Of a DNA stretch of 5,615 nucleotides, positions 1-5,294 are shown piece after piece. The notes under the pieces are model-generated. The model saw nothing but the letters and a program-made list of their open reading frames with translations. It did not search any database and was not told the DNA's origin. Made by a program: the position numbers and the translations under genes. Numbering within the stretch: position 1 is the stretch's first letter; each line of letters begins with the position of its first letter. The stretch is from Rhizobiaceae bacterium (GTDB taxonomy: Bacteria > Pseudomonadota > Alphaproteobacteria > Rhizobiales > Rhizobiaceae): assembly GCA_016793565.1 (NCBI GenBank), contig JAEUMA010000711.1, positions 1 to 5,615 on the forward strand, in the 5' to 3' direction.

Positions 1-1
1 C

Positions 2-91
2 TTCAAGGGCCGGATCGAGCGTGACGGCTGGATCGCGCAGGCGGCGGCGCTGATCGGCGGCGCAAAGATCGCGACGGGTCGGGACGCATGA
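2..91 (+). CDS. C-terminal end of a helix-hairpin-helix-tail protein (NuoE-extension-like), partial
   Basis: Only the last 29 codons and a TGA stop are inside the window; the gene begins upstream. The readable segment includes FKGRIERDGWIAQAAAL. From memory, this resembles the final helix of the helix-hairpin-helix (flap-endonuclease-like, nucleic-acid-binding-type) extension at the C-terminus of NuoE, and of some L21 and stand-alone proteins, in Rhizobiales. It does not look like the end of NuoF, which would be the usual neighbour of nuoG. The tail after the motif (GGAKIATGRDA) differs from what I remember of NuoE C-termini, so a separate small protein between nuoF and nuoG is somewhat more likely than NuoE itself. 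The stop overlaps the next start codon (ATGA, 88-91), which implies co-translation. That this frame is coding is fairly sure; the family is moderate, from 29 residues only. Confidence 0.6.
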   Translation, partial: FKGRIERDGWIAQAAALIGGAKIATGRDA

Positions 92-411
92 GCGGAACGA
101 TGGAAATCCACGACAAGCGCGACGTGCTGGATGTGAAGAACGCCTCGGTGGCGAATTCGCGGTTCGACGACGTCAACCTGTCGAACACGCATTTCCGCAA
201 CGTCAATCTGGCGGCCGCGGCGTTCGAGCAGGTGCTGCTCAGCAATGCGCGCGTCGCCGACGCAAACGTTTCGGGCGCTCTGTTCTCGAATGTGAACATG
301 AGCAACGTGAAGATCGAGGACGCGCAGGTGGCGGGCATGACGATCAATGGCGTCGCCGTCCGTGATCTGTTCGAGGCATACGAGACGGCGAAATCCGTCG
401 GGGGCAACTGA
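88..411 (+). CDS. Small pentapeptide-repeat protein in the nuo operon
   Basis: The 107-residue product is almost wholly pentapeptide repeat. From Leu14 to Asp93 the chain falls in phase into 16 five-residue units with a hydrophobic residue at each centre (V16, V21, F26, L31, F36, L41, F46, L51, V56, V61, F66, M71, I76, V81, I86, V91). The residue two before each centre is mostly Ala, Val, Ser or Thr. In this family such repeats fold into a right-handed four-sided beta-helix; 16 units give four coils. There is no signal peptide, membrane helix or Cys, so it is probably cytoplasmic. A short C-terminal segment (LFEAYETAK) may be a capping helix. ATG 88 is chosen because it overlaps the upstream stop (ATGA); ATG 100 (Met5) is possible. 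Its own stop overlaps the nuoG start by one base. Function is unknown; complex I assembly or regulation is only an inference from position. Confidence 0.9.
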   Translation: MSGTMEIHDKRDVLDVKNASVANSRFDDVNLSNTHFRNVNLAAAAFEQVLLSNARVADANVSGALFSNVNMSNVKIEDAQVAGMTINGVAVRDLFEAYETAKSVGGN

Positions 412-2492
412 TGGCTAAGCTCAAGGTCGACGGGAAAGAGATCGAGGTACCCGACCACTATACGCTGCTGCAGGCGGCGGAGGAGGCGGGTGCCGAGGTT
501 CCGCGTTTCTGCTTTCACGAGCGGCTGTCGATCGCCGGCAACTGCCGCATGTGCCTTGTCGAGGTGAAGGGCGGTCCGCCCAAGCCGCAGGCTTCCTGCG
601 CCATGGGCGTGCGTGACCTGCGCCCCGGCCCGAATGGCGAACTGCCGGAAATGTTCACCAACACGCCGATGGTCAAGAAGGCCCGCGAAGGCGTGATGGA
701 GTTCCTGCTGATCAACCACCCGCTCGACTGCCCGATCTGCGACCAGGGCGGCGAATGCGACCTGCAGGACCAGGCGATGGCCTTCGGCGTCGACGCTTCG
801 CGTTACCACGAAAGCAAGCGCGCCGTTGAGGACAAATATATCGGCCCGCTGGTGAAGACGATCATGACGCGCTGCATCCACTGCACGCGCTGTGTGAGGT
901 TCACCACCGAAGTCGCTGGAATCTCGGAGCTCGGCCTGATTGGGCGCGGCGAAGACGCCGAGATCACGACCTATCTCGAACAGGCGATGACGTCGGAGTT
1001 GCAGGGCAACGTCATCGACCTTTGCCCCGTCGGCGCGCTGACCTCGAAGCCCTATGCTTTCCAGGCCCGCCCGTGGGAGCTGTCGAAGACGGAGTCCATC
1101 GACGTGATGGACGCGGTCGGCTCTGCGATCCGCGTAGACACGCGCGGACGTGAGGTGATGCGCATCCTTCCGCGCGTCAACGAGCAGGTGAACGAGGAGT
1201 GGATCTCCGACAAGACCCGCTTCATCTGGGACGGCCTGCGCTCGCAGCGCCTCGACAGGCCCTATGTTCGCCGGGAAGGGCGACTTGTGCCGGTGAGCTG
1301 GCCGGACGCCTTCGCCGCGATCCGCGAGGTGGTGGCCAAGGCGAAGCCGGATGCGATCGGCGCCATTGCCGGCGACCTCGCCGGCGTCGAGGAAATGTAT
1401 GCGCTGAAGCTTTTGATGCAGTCGCTCGGCTCGCCGAACATCGACTGTCGCCAGGACGGCGCCGTGCTCGACCCGTCGCTAGGCCGGGCAAGCTACATCT
1501 TCAACCCGACGATCGAGGGTATCGAGCAGGCCGACGCGCTGCTCATCATCGGCGCCAATCCGCGCTTCGAGGCGTCGGTTCTGAACGCGCGGATCCGCAA
1601 GCGCTGGCGGTCCGGCAACATGCCCGTCGGCGTGATCGGCGACGTCGGCGACCTGCGCTACGGCTACCAGCAGATCGGCGCCGGCACCGAGACCCTGAAG
1701 GACCTCGCAGAAGGCAACGGCTCATTCTATGCGACGCTGCAGAACGCCAAGAAGCCGCTGATCATCGTCGGGCAGGGCGCTCTGGCGAGGCCGGACGGCG
1801 CTGCCGTGCTGGCGCACGCCGCGAGGCTGGCGCAGGCTGTGGGTGCCGTTTCGGAGGAATGGAACGGCTTTGCCGTGCTGCATAATGCCGCCGCACGCGT
1901 AGGCGGCCTCGACATCGGCTTCGTGCCGGGTGAGGGCGGCAAGGCGGCAGCGCAGATGCTCGGCTCCGCCGAGGTGCTGTTCCTCCTCGGCGCAGACGAA
2001 CTCGACCTTACGGCGAGCGGCGGCTCGTTCGTCGTCTATATCGGCACCCACGGCGATGCCGGCGCGCACCGCGCCAACGTCATCCTGCCGGCGGCTGCCT
2101 ACACCGAGAAGTCGGCGACCTACGTCAACACCGAGGGCCGCGTGCAGCGCACCAATCGCGCCGGCTTCGCACCGGGCGATGCGCGCGAGGACTGGGCTAT
2201 CCTGCGGGCGCTGTCGGAAGCGCTCGGCAAGAAGCTGCCCTTCGATTCGCTGCACCAGCTGCGCGCCAAACTTTTCGGCGAATATCCGCATCTGGCGGAG
2301 ATCGACGAAATCGCCGCGGGGGATGTTGCGGGCGTGGAAAACGCGGCCCGGCATGACGGCGCGCTCGGCAAGGGCGTATTCGGCTCGCCGGTGTCCGACT
2401 TCTACCTGACCAATCCGATAGCCCGCGCTTCTGCGGTCATGGCGGAATGCTCCGCCCTGGCCAGCCGCGGCTTCAAGCAGGCGGCCGAGTAG
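411..2492 (+). CDS. nuoG: NADH-quinone oxidoreductase subunit G (75 kDa-type iron-sulfur subunit)
   Basis: This is the large iron-sulfur subunit of the peripheral arm of complex I; it passes electrons from NuoE/NuoF toward NuoI. Residues 1-75 form a 2Fe-2S ferredoxin domain with C34, C45, C48 and C63 (N1b). Next come the His/Cys 4Fe-4S ligands H103, C107, C110 and C116 (N5), then C155, C158, C161 and C205 (N4). From about residue 217 a molybdopterin-oxidoreductase-like region follows, including the conserved YTEKSATYVNTEGRVQ near 565-580. A C-terminal segment with DFYLTNPIARASAVMAE matches the NuoG C-terminal domain of alphaproteobacteria and mitochondria. At 693 residues it is near mitochondrial NDUFS1 and much shorter than the roughly 900 residues of E. 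coli NuoG. No cysteine group for the extra N7 cluster is present after C205. The start ATG shares a base with the preceding stop (TGATG), with GGGGG at 400-404 as a plausible ribosome site. Confidence 0.98.
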   Translation: MAKLKVDGKEIEVPDHYTLLQAAEEAGAEVPRFCFHERLSIAGNCRMCLVEVKGGPPKPQASCAMGVRDLRPGPNGELPEMFTNTPMVKKAREGVMEFLLINHPLDCPICDQGGECDLQDQAMAFGVDASRYHESKRAVEDKYIGPLVKTIMTRCIHCTRCVRFTTEVAGISELGLIGRGEDAEITTYLEQAMTSELQGNVIDLCPVGALTSKPYAFQARPWELSKTESIDVMDAVGSAIRVDTRGREVMRILPRVNEQVNEEWISDKTRFIWDGLRSQRLDRPYVRREGRLVPVSWPDAFAAIREVVAKAKPDAIGAIAGDLAGVEEMYALKLLMQSLGSPNIDCRQDGAVLDPSLGRASYIFNPTIEGIEQADALLIIGANPRFEASVLNARIRKRWRSGNMPVGVIGDVGDLRYGYQQIGAGTETLKDLAEGNGSFYATLQNAKKPLIIVGQGALARPDGAAVLAHAARLAQAVGAVSEEWNGFAVLHNAAARVGGLDIGFVPGEGGKAAAQMLGSAEVLFLLGADELDLTASGGSFVVYIGTHGDAGAHRANVILPAAAYTEKSATYVNTEGRVQRTNRAGFAPGDAREDWAILRALSEALGKKLPFDSLHQLRAKLFGEYPHLAEIDEIAAGDVAGVENAARHDGALGKGVFGSPVSDFYLTNPIARASAVMAECSALASRGFKQAAE

Positions 2493-2499
2493 GGCGACC

Positions 2500-3543
2500 A
2501 TGGAAACATTCTTCTCCATCTACGTGCTGCCGGCGCTGATCATTCTTCTGAAGTCGGTGGTGCTGCTCGTCGTCCTGCTGATCGTGGTAGCCTACCTGCT
2601 CTATGCCGACCGCAAGATCTGGGCGGCCGTGCAGCTTCGCCGCGGCCCCAACGTCGTCGGACCGTGGGGCACGCTGCAGGCCTTTGCCGATCTGCTGAAA
2701 TTCGTCGTCAAGGAGCCGATCATCCCGTCCGGCGCAAACAAGGGCGTCTTCCTCCTGGCGCCGGTGATTTCGGCCGTGCTGGCCATGTCGGCATGGGCTG
2801 TCATCCCGGTCGACCAAGGCTGGGCGGTAGCCAACATCAATGTCGGCATCCTCTACGTCTTCGCCATCTCCTCGCTAGAGGTCTACGGCGTCATCATGGG
2901 CGGCTGGGCGTCGAACTCGAAATACCCGTTCCTCGGCGCGCTGCGCTCGGCCGCGCAGATGGTCTCCTACGAGGTGTCCATCGGCTTCGTCATCGTCACC
3001 GTACTTCTGTGCGTGGGCTCGCTGAATCTGTCCGACATCGTGCTGTCGCAGCAGGACGGCCTCGGTACGCGCCTCGGCCTGCCGAACACCTTCCTGGACT
3101 GGTACTGGCTGGCACTGTTCCCGATGTTCGTCATCTTCTTCATCTCGGCGCTGGCCGAGACGAACCGCCCACCCTTCGACCTGGTGGAAGCCGAGTCGGA
3201 ACTCGTCGCCGGCCACATGATCGAATATTCGTCGACGCCCTTCCTGCTGTTCTTCCTCGGCGAGTATGTGGCGATCGTGCTGATGTGCGCGCTGACCACG
3301 ATCCTGTTTCTTGGAGGTTGGCTGCCGCCGTTCGACTTCGCGCCCTTCACATGGGTGCCCGGCGTCATCTGGTTCGTGCTGAAGGTCTGCGCCGTCTTCT
3401 TCATGTTCGCCATGGTGAAGGCCTTCGTGCCGCGCTACCGCTACGACCAGCTGATGCGGCTCGGCTGGAAGGTCTTCCTGCCCATTTCGCTGGCCATGGT
3501 GGTGATCGTCGCGGCCTTCCTGAAGATCACGGGGATGGCCTGA
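2500..3543 (+). CDS. nuoH: NADH-quinone oxidoreductase subunit H (ND1)
   Basis: This is the membrane subunit at the junction of the two arms of complex I. It builds much of the quinone chamber and links quinone reduction to proton pumping. The 347-residue protein is very hydrophobic, with about eight membrane helices expected for the family. Recognisable signatures are RKIWAAVQLRRGPNVVGPWG after the first helix, SKYPFLGALRSAAQMVSYE in the middle, and the diagnostic loop AETNRPPFDLVEAESELVAG at 219-238. That loop's acidic residues (E220, D227, E230, E232, E234) include conserved ones of the quinone-site loop. It starts seven bases after the nuoG stop; the weak ribosome site AGGGCG (2491-2496) overlaps that stop. 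Its TGA overlaps the start of the next small gene (TGATG at 3541-3545). Confidence 0.98.
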   Translation: METFFSIYVLPALIILLKSVVLLVVLLIVVAYLLYADRKIWAAVQLRRGPNVVGPWGTLQAFADLLKFVVKEPIIPSGANKGVFLLAPVISAVLAMSAWAVIPVDQGWAVANINVGILYVFAISSLEVYGVIMGGWASNSKYPFLGALRSAAQMVSYEVSIGFVIVTVLLCVGSLNLSDIVLSQQDGLGTRLGLPNTFLDWYWLALFPMFVIFFISALAETNRPPFDLVEAESELVAGHMIEYSSTPFLLFFLGEYVAIVLMCALTTILFLGGWLPPFDFAPFTWVPGVIWFVLKVCAVFFMFAMVKAFVPRYRYDQLMRLGWKVFLPISLAMVVIVAAFLKITGMA

Positions 3544-3734
3544 TGAACCCCTCCCTCATCGGCGCGCTGGTAGGACTGGTGATCGCAGCGGCGGATTTCG
3601 CGCTGCTGCGGCTTTTGGCGACCAGGGTCGACCTTCCCGAGACCAAGCGCGTGCTCAACATCACCGGCCTCAGCCAGTTCGTGCTGCTGCCGATCGTGGG
3701 CTGGTTCGTCGGCCCGCTCTTTGCTGGAGAATGA
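3543..3734 (+). CDS. 63-residue two-helix membrane protein between nuoH and nuoI (hypothetical)
   Basis: A short frame of 63 codons from ATG 3543 to TGA 3732-3734 fills the space between nuoH and nuoI. It begins MNPSLIGALVGLVIAAADF and ends IVGWFVGPLFAGE. Two hydrophobic stretches, about residues 4-26 and 38-61, look like membrane helices. They are joined by a charged loop (R28, D30, E33, K35, R36); by the positive-inside rule the loop would be cytoplasmic and both ends periplasmic. Helix 1 carries an acidic residue (D18) and R23, which is unusual for a plain anchor. The start shares a base with the nuoH stop, and its last codons contain the ribosome site of nuoI, so it sits in the translational relay. 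It is not one of the 14 core subunits and I do not recognise a named family. An accessory or assembly factor of complex I is an inference from position alone. Confidence 0.78.
   Translation: MNPSLIGALVGLVIAAADFALLRLLATRVDLPETKRVLNITGLSQFVLLPIVGWFVGPLFAGE
3726..3730 (+). promoter_or_regulatory. Ribosome binding site deciding the nuoI start
   Basis: GGAGA lies eight bases before ATG 3739, a good Shine-Dalgarno site at normal spacing. It supports ATG 3739 over the in-frame TTG at 3721, which would add six residues and lie upstream of the site. It sits within the last codons of the preceding 63-residue gene. Confidence 0.75.
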
Positions 3735-3738
3735 ACCG

Positions 3739-4230
3739 ATGTCAGCGCTAGCCCAGGCCGCCAAGTCGCTGCTTCTCAAGGAATTCGTCGGCGCCTTCTT
3801 CCTGTCGATGCGCCAGTTCTTCGCGCCCAAGGCGACGCTGAACTACCCCCACGAGAAGGGCCCGGTGTCGGCGCGTTTCCGCGGCGAGCATGCGCTGCGC
3901 CGCTATCCCAACGGCGAGGAACGCTGCATCGCCTGCAAGCTTTGCGAGGCGATCTGTCCGGCCCAGGCGATCACCATCGAGGCCGGCCCGCGCCGCAACG
4001 ACGGCACCCGCCGCACGGTGCGCTACGACATCGACATGGTGAAGTGCATCTATTGCGGCTTCTGCCAAGAGGCCTGTCCCGTCGACGCGATCGTGGAGGG
4101 TCCCAACTTCGAGTTCGCGACGGAGACGCGCGAGGAACTCTACTACGACAAGGACAAGCTGCTGGCGAATGGCGACCGGTGGGAGCGCGAGATCGCGCGC
4201 AACATCGGCATCGACGCGCCTTATCGCTGA
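3739..4230 (+). CDS. nuoI: NADH-quinone oxidoreductase subunit I (2x4Fe-4S, TYKY type)
   Basis: This is the ferredoxin-like subunit that carries electrons from NuoG to the last cluster (N2) in NuoB. The 163-residue product begins MSALAQAAKSLLLKEF, an amphipathic helix typical of the family's membrane-surface segment. Two 8-iron-ferredoxin motifs follow: CIACKLCEAICP (C63, C66, C69, C73) and CIYCGFCQEACP (C103, C106, C109, C113). In this arrangement C63/C66/C69 with C113 bind N6a, and C103/C106/C109 with C73 bind N6b. The C-terminus (DRWEREIARNIGIDAPYR) is like the alphaproteobacterial and mitochondrial forms. The start is ATG 3739, four bases after the previous stop. A 127-base spacer follows before nuoJ, by far the largest gap in this stretch. 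Confidence 0.97.
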   Translation: MSALAQAAKSLLLKEFVGAFFLSMRQFFAPKATLNYPHEKGPVSARFRGEHALRRYPNGEERCIACKLCEAICPAQAITIEAGPRRNDGTRRTVRYDIDMVKCIYCGFCQEACPVDAIVEGPNFEFATETREELYYDKDKLLANGDRWEREIARNIGIDAPYR

Positions 4231-4241
4231 CATCGGACACG

Positions 4242-4266
4242 TGGACGGGCCGGAAGGCCTCGTCTA
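4242..4266 (+). other. Hairpin with GGAA (GNRA-type) loop
   Basis: TGGACGGGCC pairs with GGCC-T-CGTCTA around a GGAA loop: ten pairs including one G-T wobble, with T4260 bulged. The loop fits the GNRA tetraloop pattern on a C-G closing pair. No T-tract follows. Pairing was done by eye. Confidence 0.6.
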
Positions 4267-4276
4267 AGGAACACGC

Positions 4277-4305
4277 GGCCTGGACCAAGGGTGACGGTCC
4301 GGGCC
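4277..4305 (+). other. Ten-base-pair hairpin in the nuoI-nuoJ spacer
   Basis: GGCCTGGACC (4277-4286) pairs with GGTCCGGGCC (4296-4305) over all ten positions, one being a T-G wobble, around a nine-base loop. It is followed by CAGAATTCGG rather than a T run, so it does not look like an intrinsic terminator. Confidence 0.65.
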
Positions 4306-4318
4306 CAGAATTCGGAAG

Positions 4319-4331
4319 GCGCGGTTCGCGC
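4319..4331 (+). other. Short GC hairpin before nuoJ
   Basis: GCGCG (4319-4323) and CGCGC (4327-4331) can pair around a three-base loop. Such short GC stems are common by chance in GC-rich DNA. GGTTC (4323-4327) could instead pair with GAACC (4352-4356), at the edge of the nuoJ ribosome site. Confidence 0.35.
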
Positions 4332-4347
4332 GAGCCGTAGCCAAACC

Positions 4348-4354
4348 GGGGGAA
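4348..4354 (+). promoter_or_regulatory. nuoJ ribosome binding site
   Basis: GGGGGAA lies a few bases before ATG 4358. It is the only purine-rich run near this start, which cannot be coupled to nuoI because of the 127-base spacer, so nuoJ must start by independent ribosome loading. Confidence 0.55.
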
Positions 4355-4357
4355 CCC

Positions 4358-4978
4358 ATGCTGAACGGAATAGAGGCGGCCTTTTTCTACCTCTTCGCCT
4401 TCGTGGCTGTCGCGTCTGCCTTCATGGTGATCGCGGCGCGCAATCCCGTGCATTCGGTGCTGTTCCTCATCCTGACCTTCGTCAATGCGGCCGGCCTTTT
4501 CCTGCTGGCGGGCGCCGAGTTCCTGGCGATGATCCTGCTCGTCGTCTATGTCGGCGCCGTCGCGGTGCTGTTCCTGTTCGTCGTGATGATGCTGGACGTC
4601 GACTTCGCGGAGCTGAAGCAGGGCGCCCTGCAATATGCGCCGGTAGGCGCGCTCGTCGGGCTGGTGCTCGCGGCCGAGCTGATCATCGTGCTGGGCGGCT
4701 ACGCGTTTGTGCCGCAACTGGCCTCGACGGTGTCGCGGCCGATGCCGGACCTGTCGACGCAGCAGAACACCGCCGCGCTCGGCGACATCCTCTATACGGA
4801 CTACGTCTACTTCTTCCAGATCGCCGGCCTGGTCCTGTTGGTCGCCATGATCGGAGCGATCGTGCTGACGCTGCGCCACAAGGAGGGCGTCAAGCGGCAG
4901 TCGATCTCCGCGCAGGTCGCGCGCGTTCCGGCCACCGCGATCGAGATCAAGAAGGTCGAGACGGGCAAGGGCATCTGA
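4358..4978 (+). CDS. nuoJ: NADH-quinone oxidoreductase subunit J (ND6)
   Basis: This is a membrane-arm subunit of complex I lying between NuoH/NuoA and NuoK; its third helix takes part in conformational and proton coupling. The 206-residue product has about five hydrophobic helices. The diagnostic stretch is LLVVYVGAVAVLFLFVVMML at about residues 60-79, with Tyr64 and the GA pair of the pi-bulge helix. Glu54 lies just before this helix, and ARNPVHSVLFLI (about 27-38) is a second family signature. The C-terminal 35 or so residues are polar and basic (KRQSISAQVARVPATAIEIKK), probably exposed at the membrane surface. It starts at ATG 4358 after its own ribosome site and ends two bases before nuoK, with AAGGGC at 4967-4972 as the likely nuoK ribosome site. 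Confidence 0.97.
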   Translation: MLNGIEAAFFYLFAFVAVASAFMVIAARNPVHSVLFLILTFVNAAGLFLLAGAEFLAMILLVVYVGAVAVLFLFVVMMLDVDFAELKQGALQYAPVGALVGLVLAAELIIVLGGYAFVPQLASTVSRPMPDLSTQQNTAALGDILYTDYVYFFQIAGLVLLVAMIGAIVLTLRHKEGVKRQSISAQVARVPATAIEIKKVETGKGI

Positions 4979-4980
4979 TC

Positions 4981-5289
4981 ATGCAAGTCGGCATCCAGCA
5001 CTTCCTCACCGTATCGGCGATCCTGTTCACGCTCGGCGTGTTCGGCATCTTCCTGAACCGCAAGAACGTCATCGTCATCCTGATGTCGGTCGAACTGATC
5101 CTGCTGTCGGTGAACCTGAATTTCGTCGCCTTCTCGGCCGCGCTCGGCGATCTCGTCGGCCAGGTGTTCGCGCTGTTCGTGCTGACGGTCGCCGCCGCCG
5201 AGGCCGCCATCGGACTTGCCATTCTGGTCGTCTTCTTCCGCAACCGCGGTTCGATCGCGGTCGAAGACGTCAACGTGATGAAGGGCTGA
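4981..5289 (+). CDS. nuoK: NADH-quinone oxidoreductase subunit K (ND4L)
   Basis: This is a three-helix membrane subunit carrying part of the central proton path. The 102-residue product has the family's usual length. Both key membrane glutamates are present: E38 in the MSVELILLSVNLNFVAF signature and E74 in TVAAAEAAIGLA, matching the essential pair in E. coli NuoK (E36, E72). The frame is open further upstream through nuoJ, but ATG 4981 gives the normal protein, lies two bases after the nuoJ stop and follows AAGGGC at suitable spacing. It ends five bases before the nuoL start. Confidence 0.98.
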   Translation: MQVGIQHFLTVSAILFTLGVFGIFLNRKNVIVILMSVELILLSVNLNFVAFSAALGDLVGQVFALFVLTVAAAEAAIGLAILVVFFRNRGSIAVEDVNVMKG

Positions 5290-5294
5290 GGGGA

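Larger units (their letters stand above)
4231..4357 (+). other. Structured nuoI-nuoJ intercistronic spacer
   Basis: These 127 bases separate nuoI from nuoJ, whereas every other junction here is an overlap or at most seven bases. No convincing gene is seen: the GTG frame at 4241 stops after eight codons, and the GTG frame at 4291 runs on as an out-of-frame reading of nuoJ. The spacer holds two strong inverted repeats (4242-4266 and 4277-4305) and a short GC one (4319-4331), then the nuoJ ribosome site. No run of T follows the hairpins, so a factor-independent terminator is unlikely. It may be an RNA processing or stability element, or a degenerate palindromic repeat; neither can be decided from this window. 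Confidence 0.7.

Noticed and set aside
3..881. Long open frame on the minus strand (292 codons)
   Set aside because: It lies opposite the pentapeptide gene and nuoG, has arginine/alanine-rich low-information composition, and is the usual antisense shadow of GC-biased codons.
1199..1885. Plus-strand open frame of 228 codons inside nuoG
   Set aside because: Arginine-rich out-of-frame shadow overlapping well-supported NuoG coding sequence.
1722..2519. Minus-strand open frame of 265 codons opposite nuoG
   Set aside because: No recognisable domain; the + strand here encodes conserved NuoG motifs, so this is a composition artefact.
2664..3542. Plus-strand open frame inside nuoH that runs into the 63-residue gene
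   Set aside because: The part within nuoH is Arg/Gly/His-rich out-of-frame reading; only the segment from ATG 3543 has sensible membrane-protein composition.
3721..3738. TTG start for nuoI six codons upstream
   Set aside because: It would place the start ahead of the GGAGA ribosome site and add residues not typical of NuoI; ATG 3739 has proper spacing.
4277..4310. Factor-independent terminator after nuoI
   Set aside because: The stem is strong but is followed by CAGAATTC, not a T-tract, and essential nuo genes continue downstream.
3971..4879. Minus-strand open frame of 302 codons crossing nuoI, the spacer and nuoJ
   Set aside because: It is rich in charged low-complexity His/Asp/Glu/Gln/Arg stretches typical of the reverse of membrane-protein codons. 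It does cross the spacer without a stop, but shows no start signal or domain.
4291..4980. Upstream extension of the nuoK frame through nuoJ
   Set aside because: It is the +1 reading of nuoJ with Arg/Gly/Ala-rich content; NuoK of normal length begins at ATG 4981.
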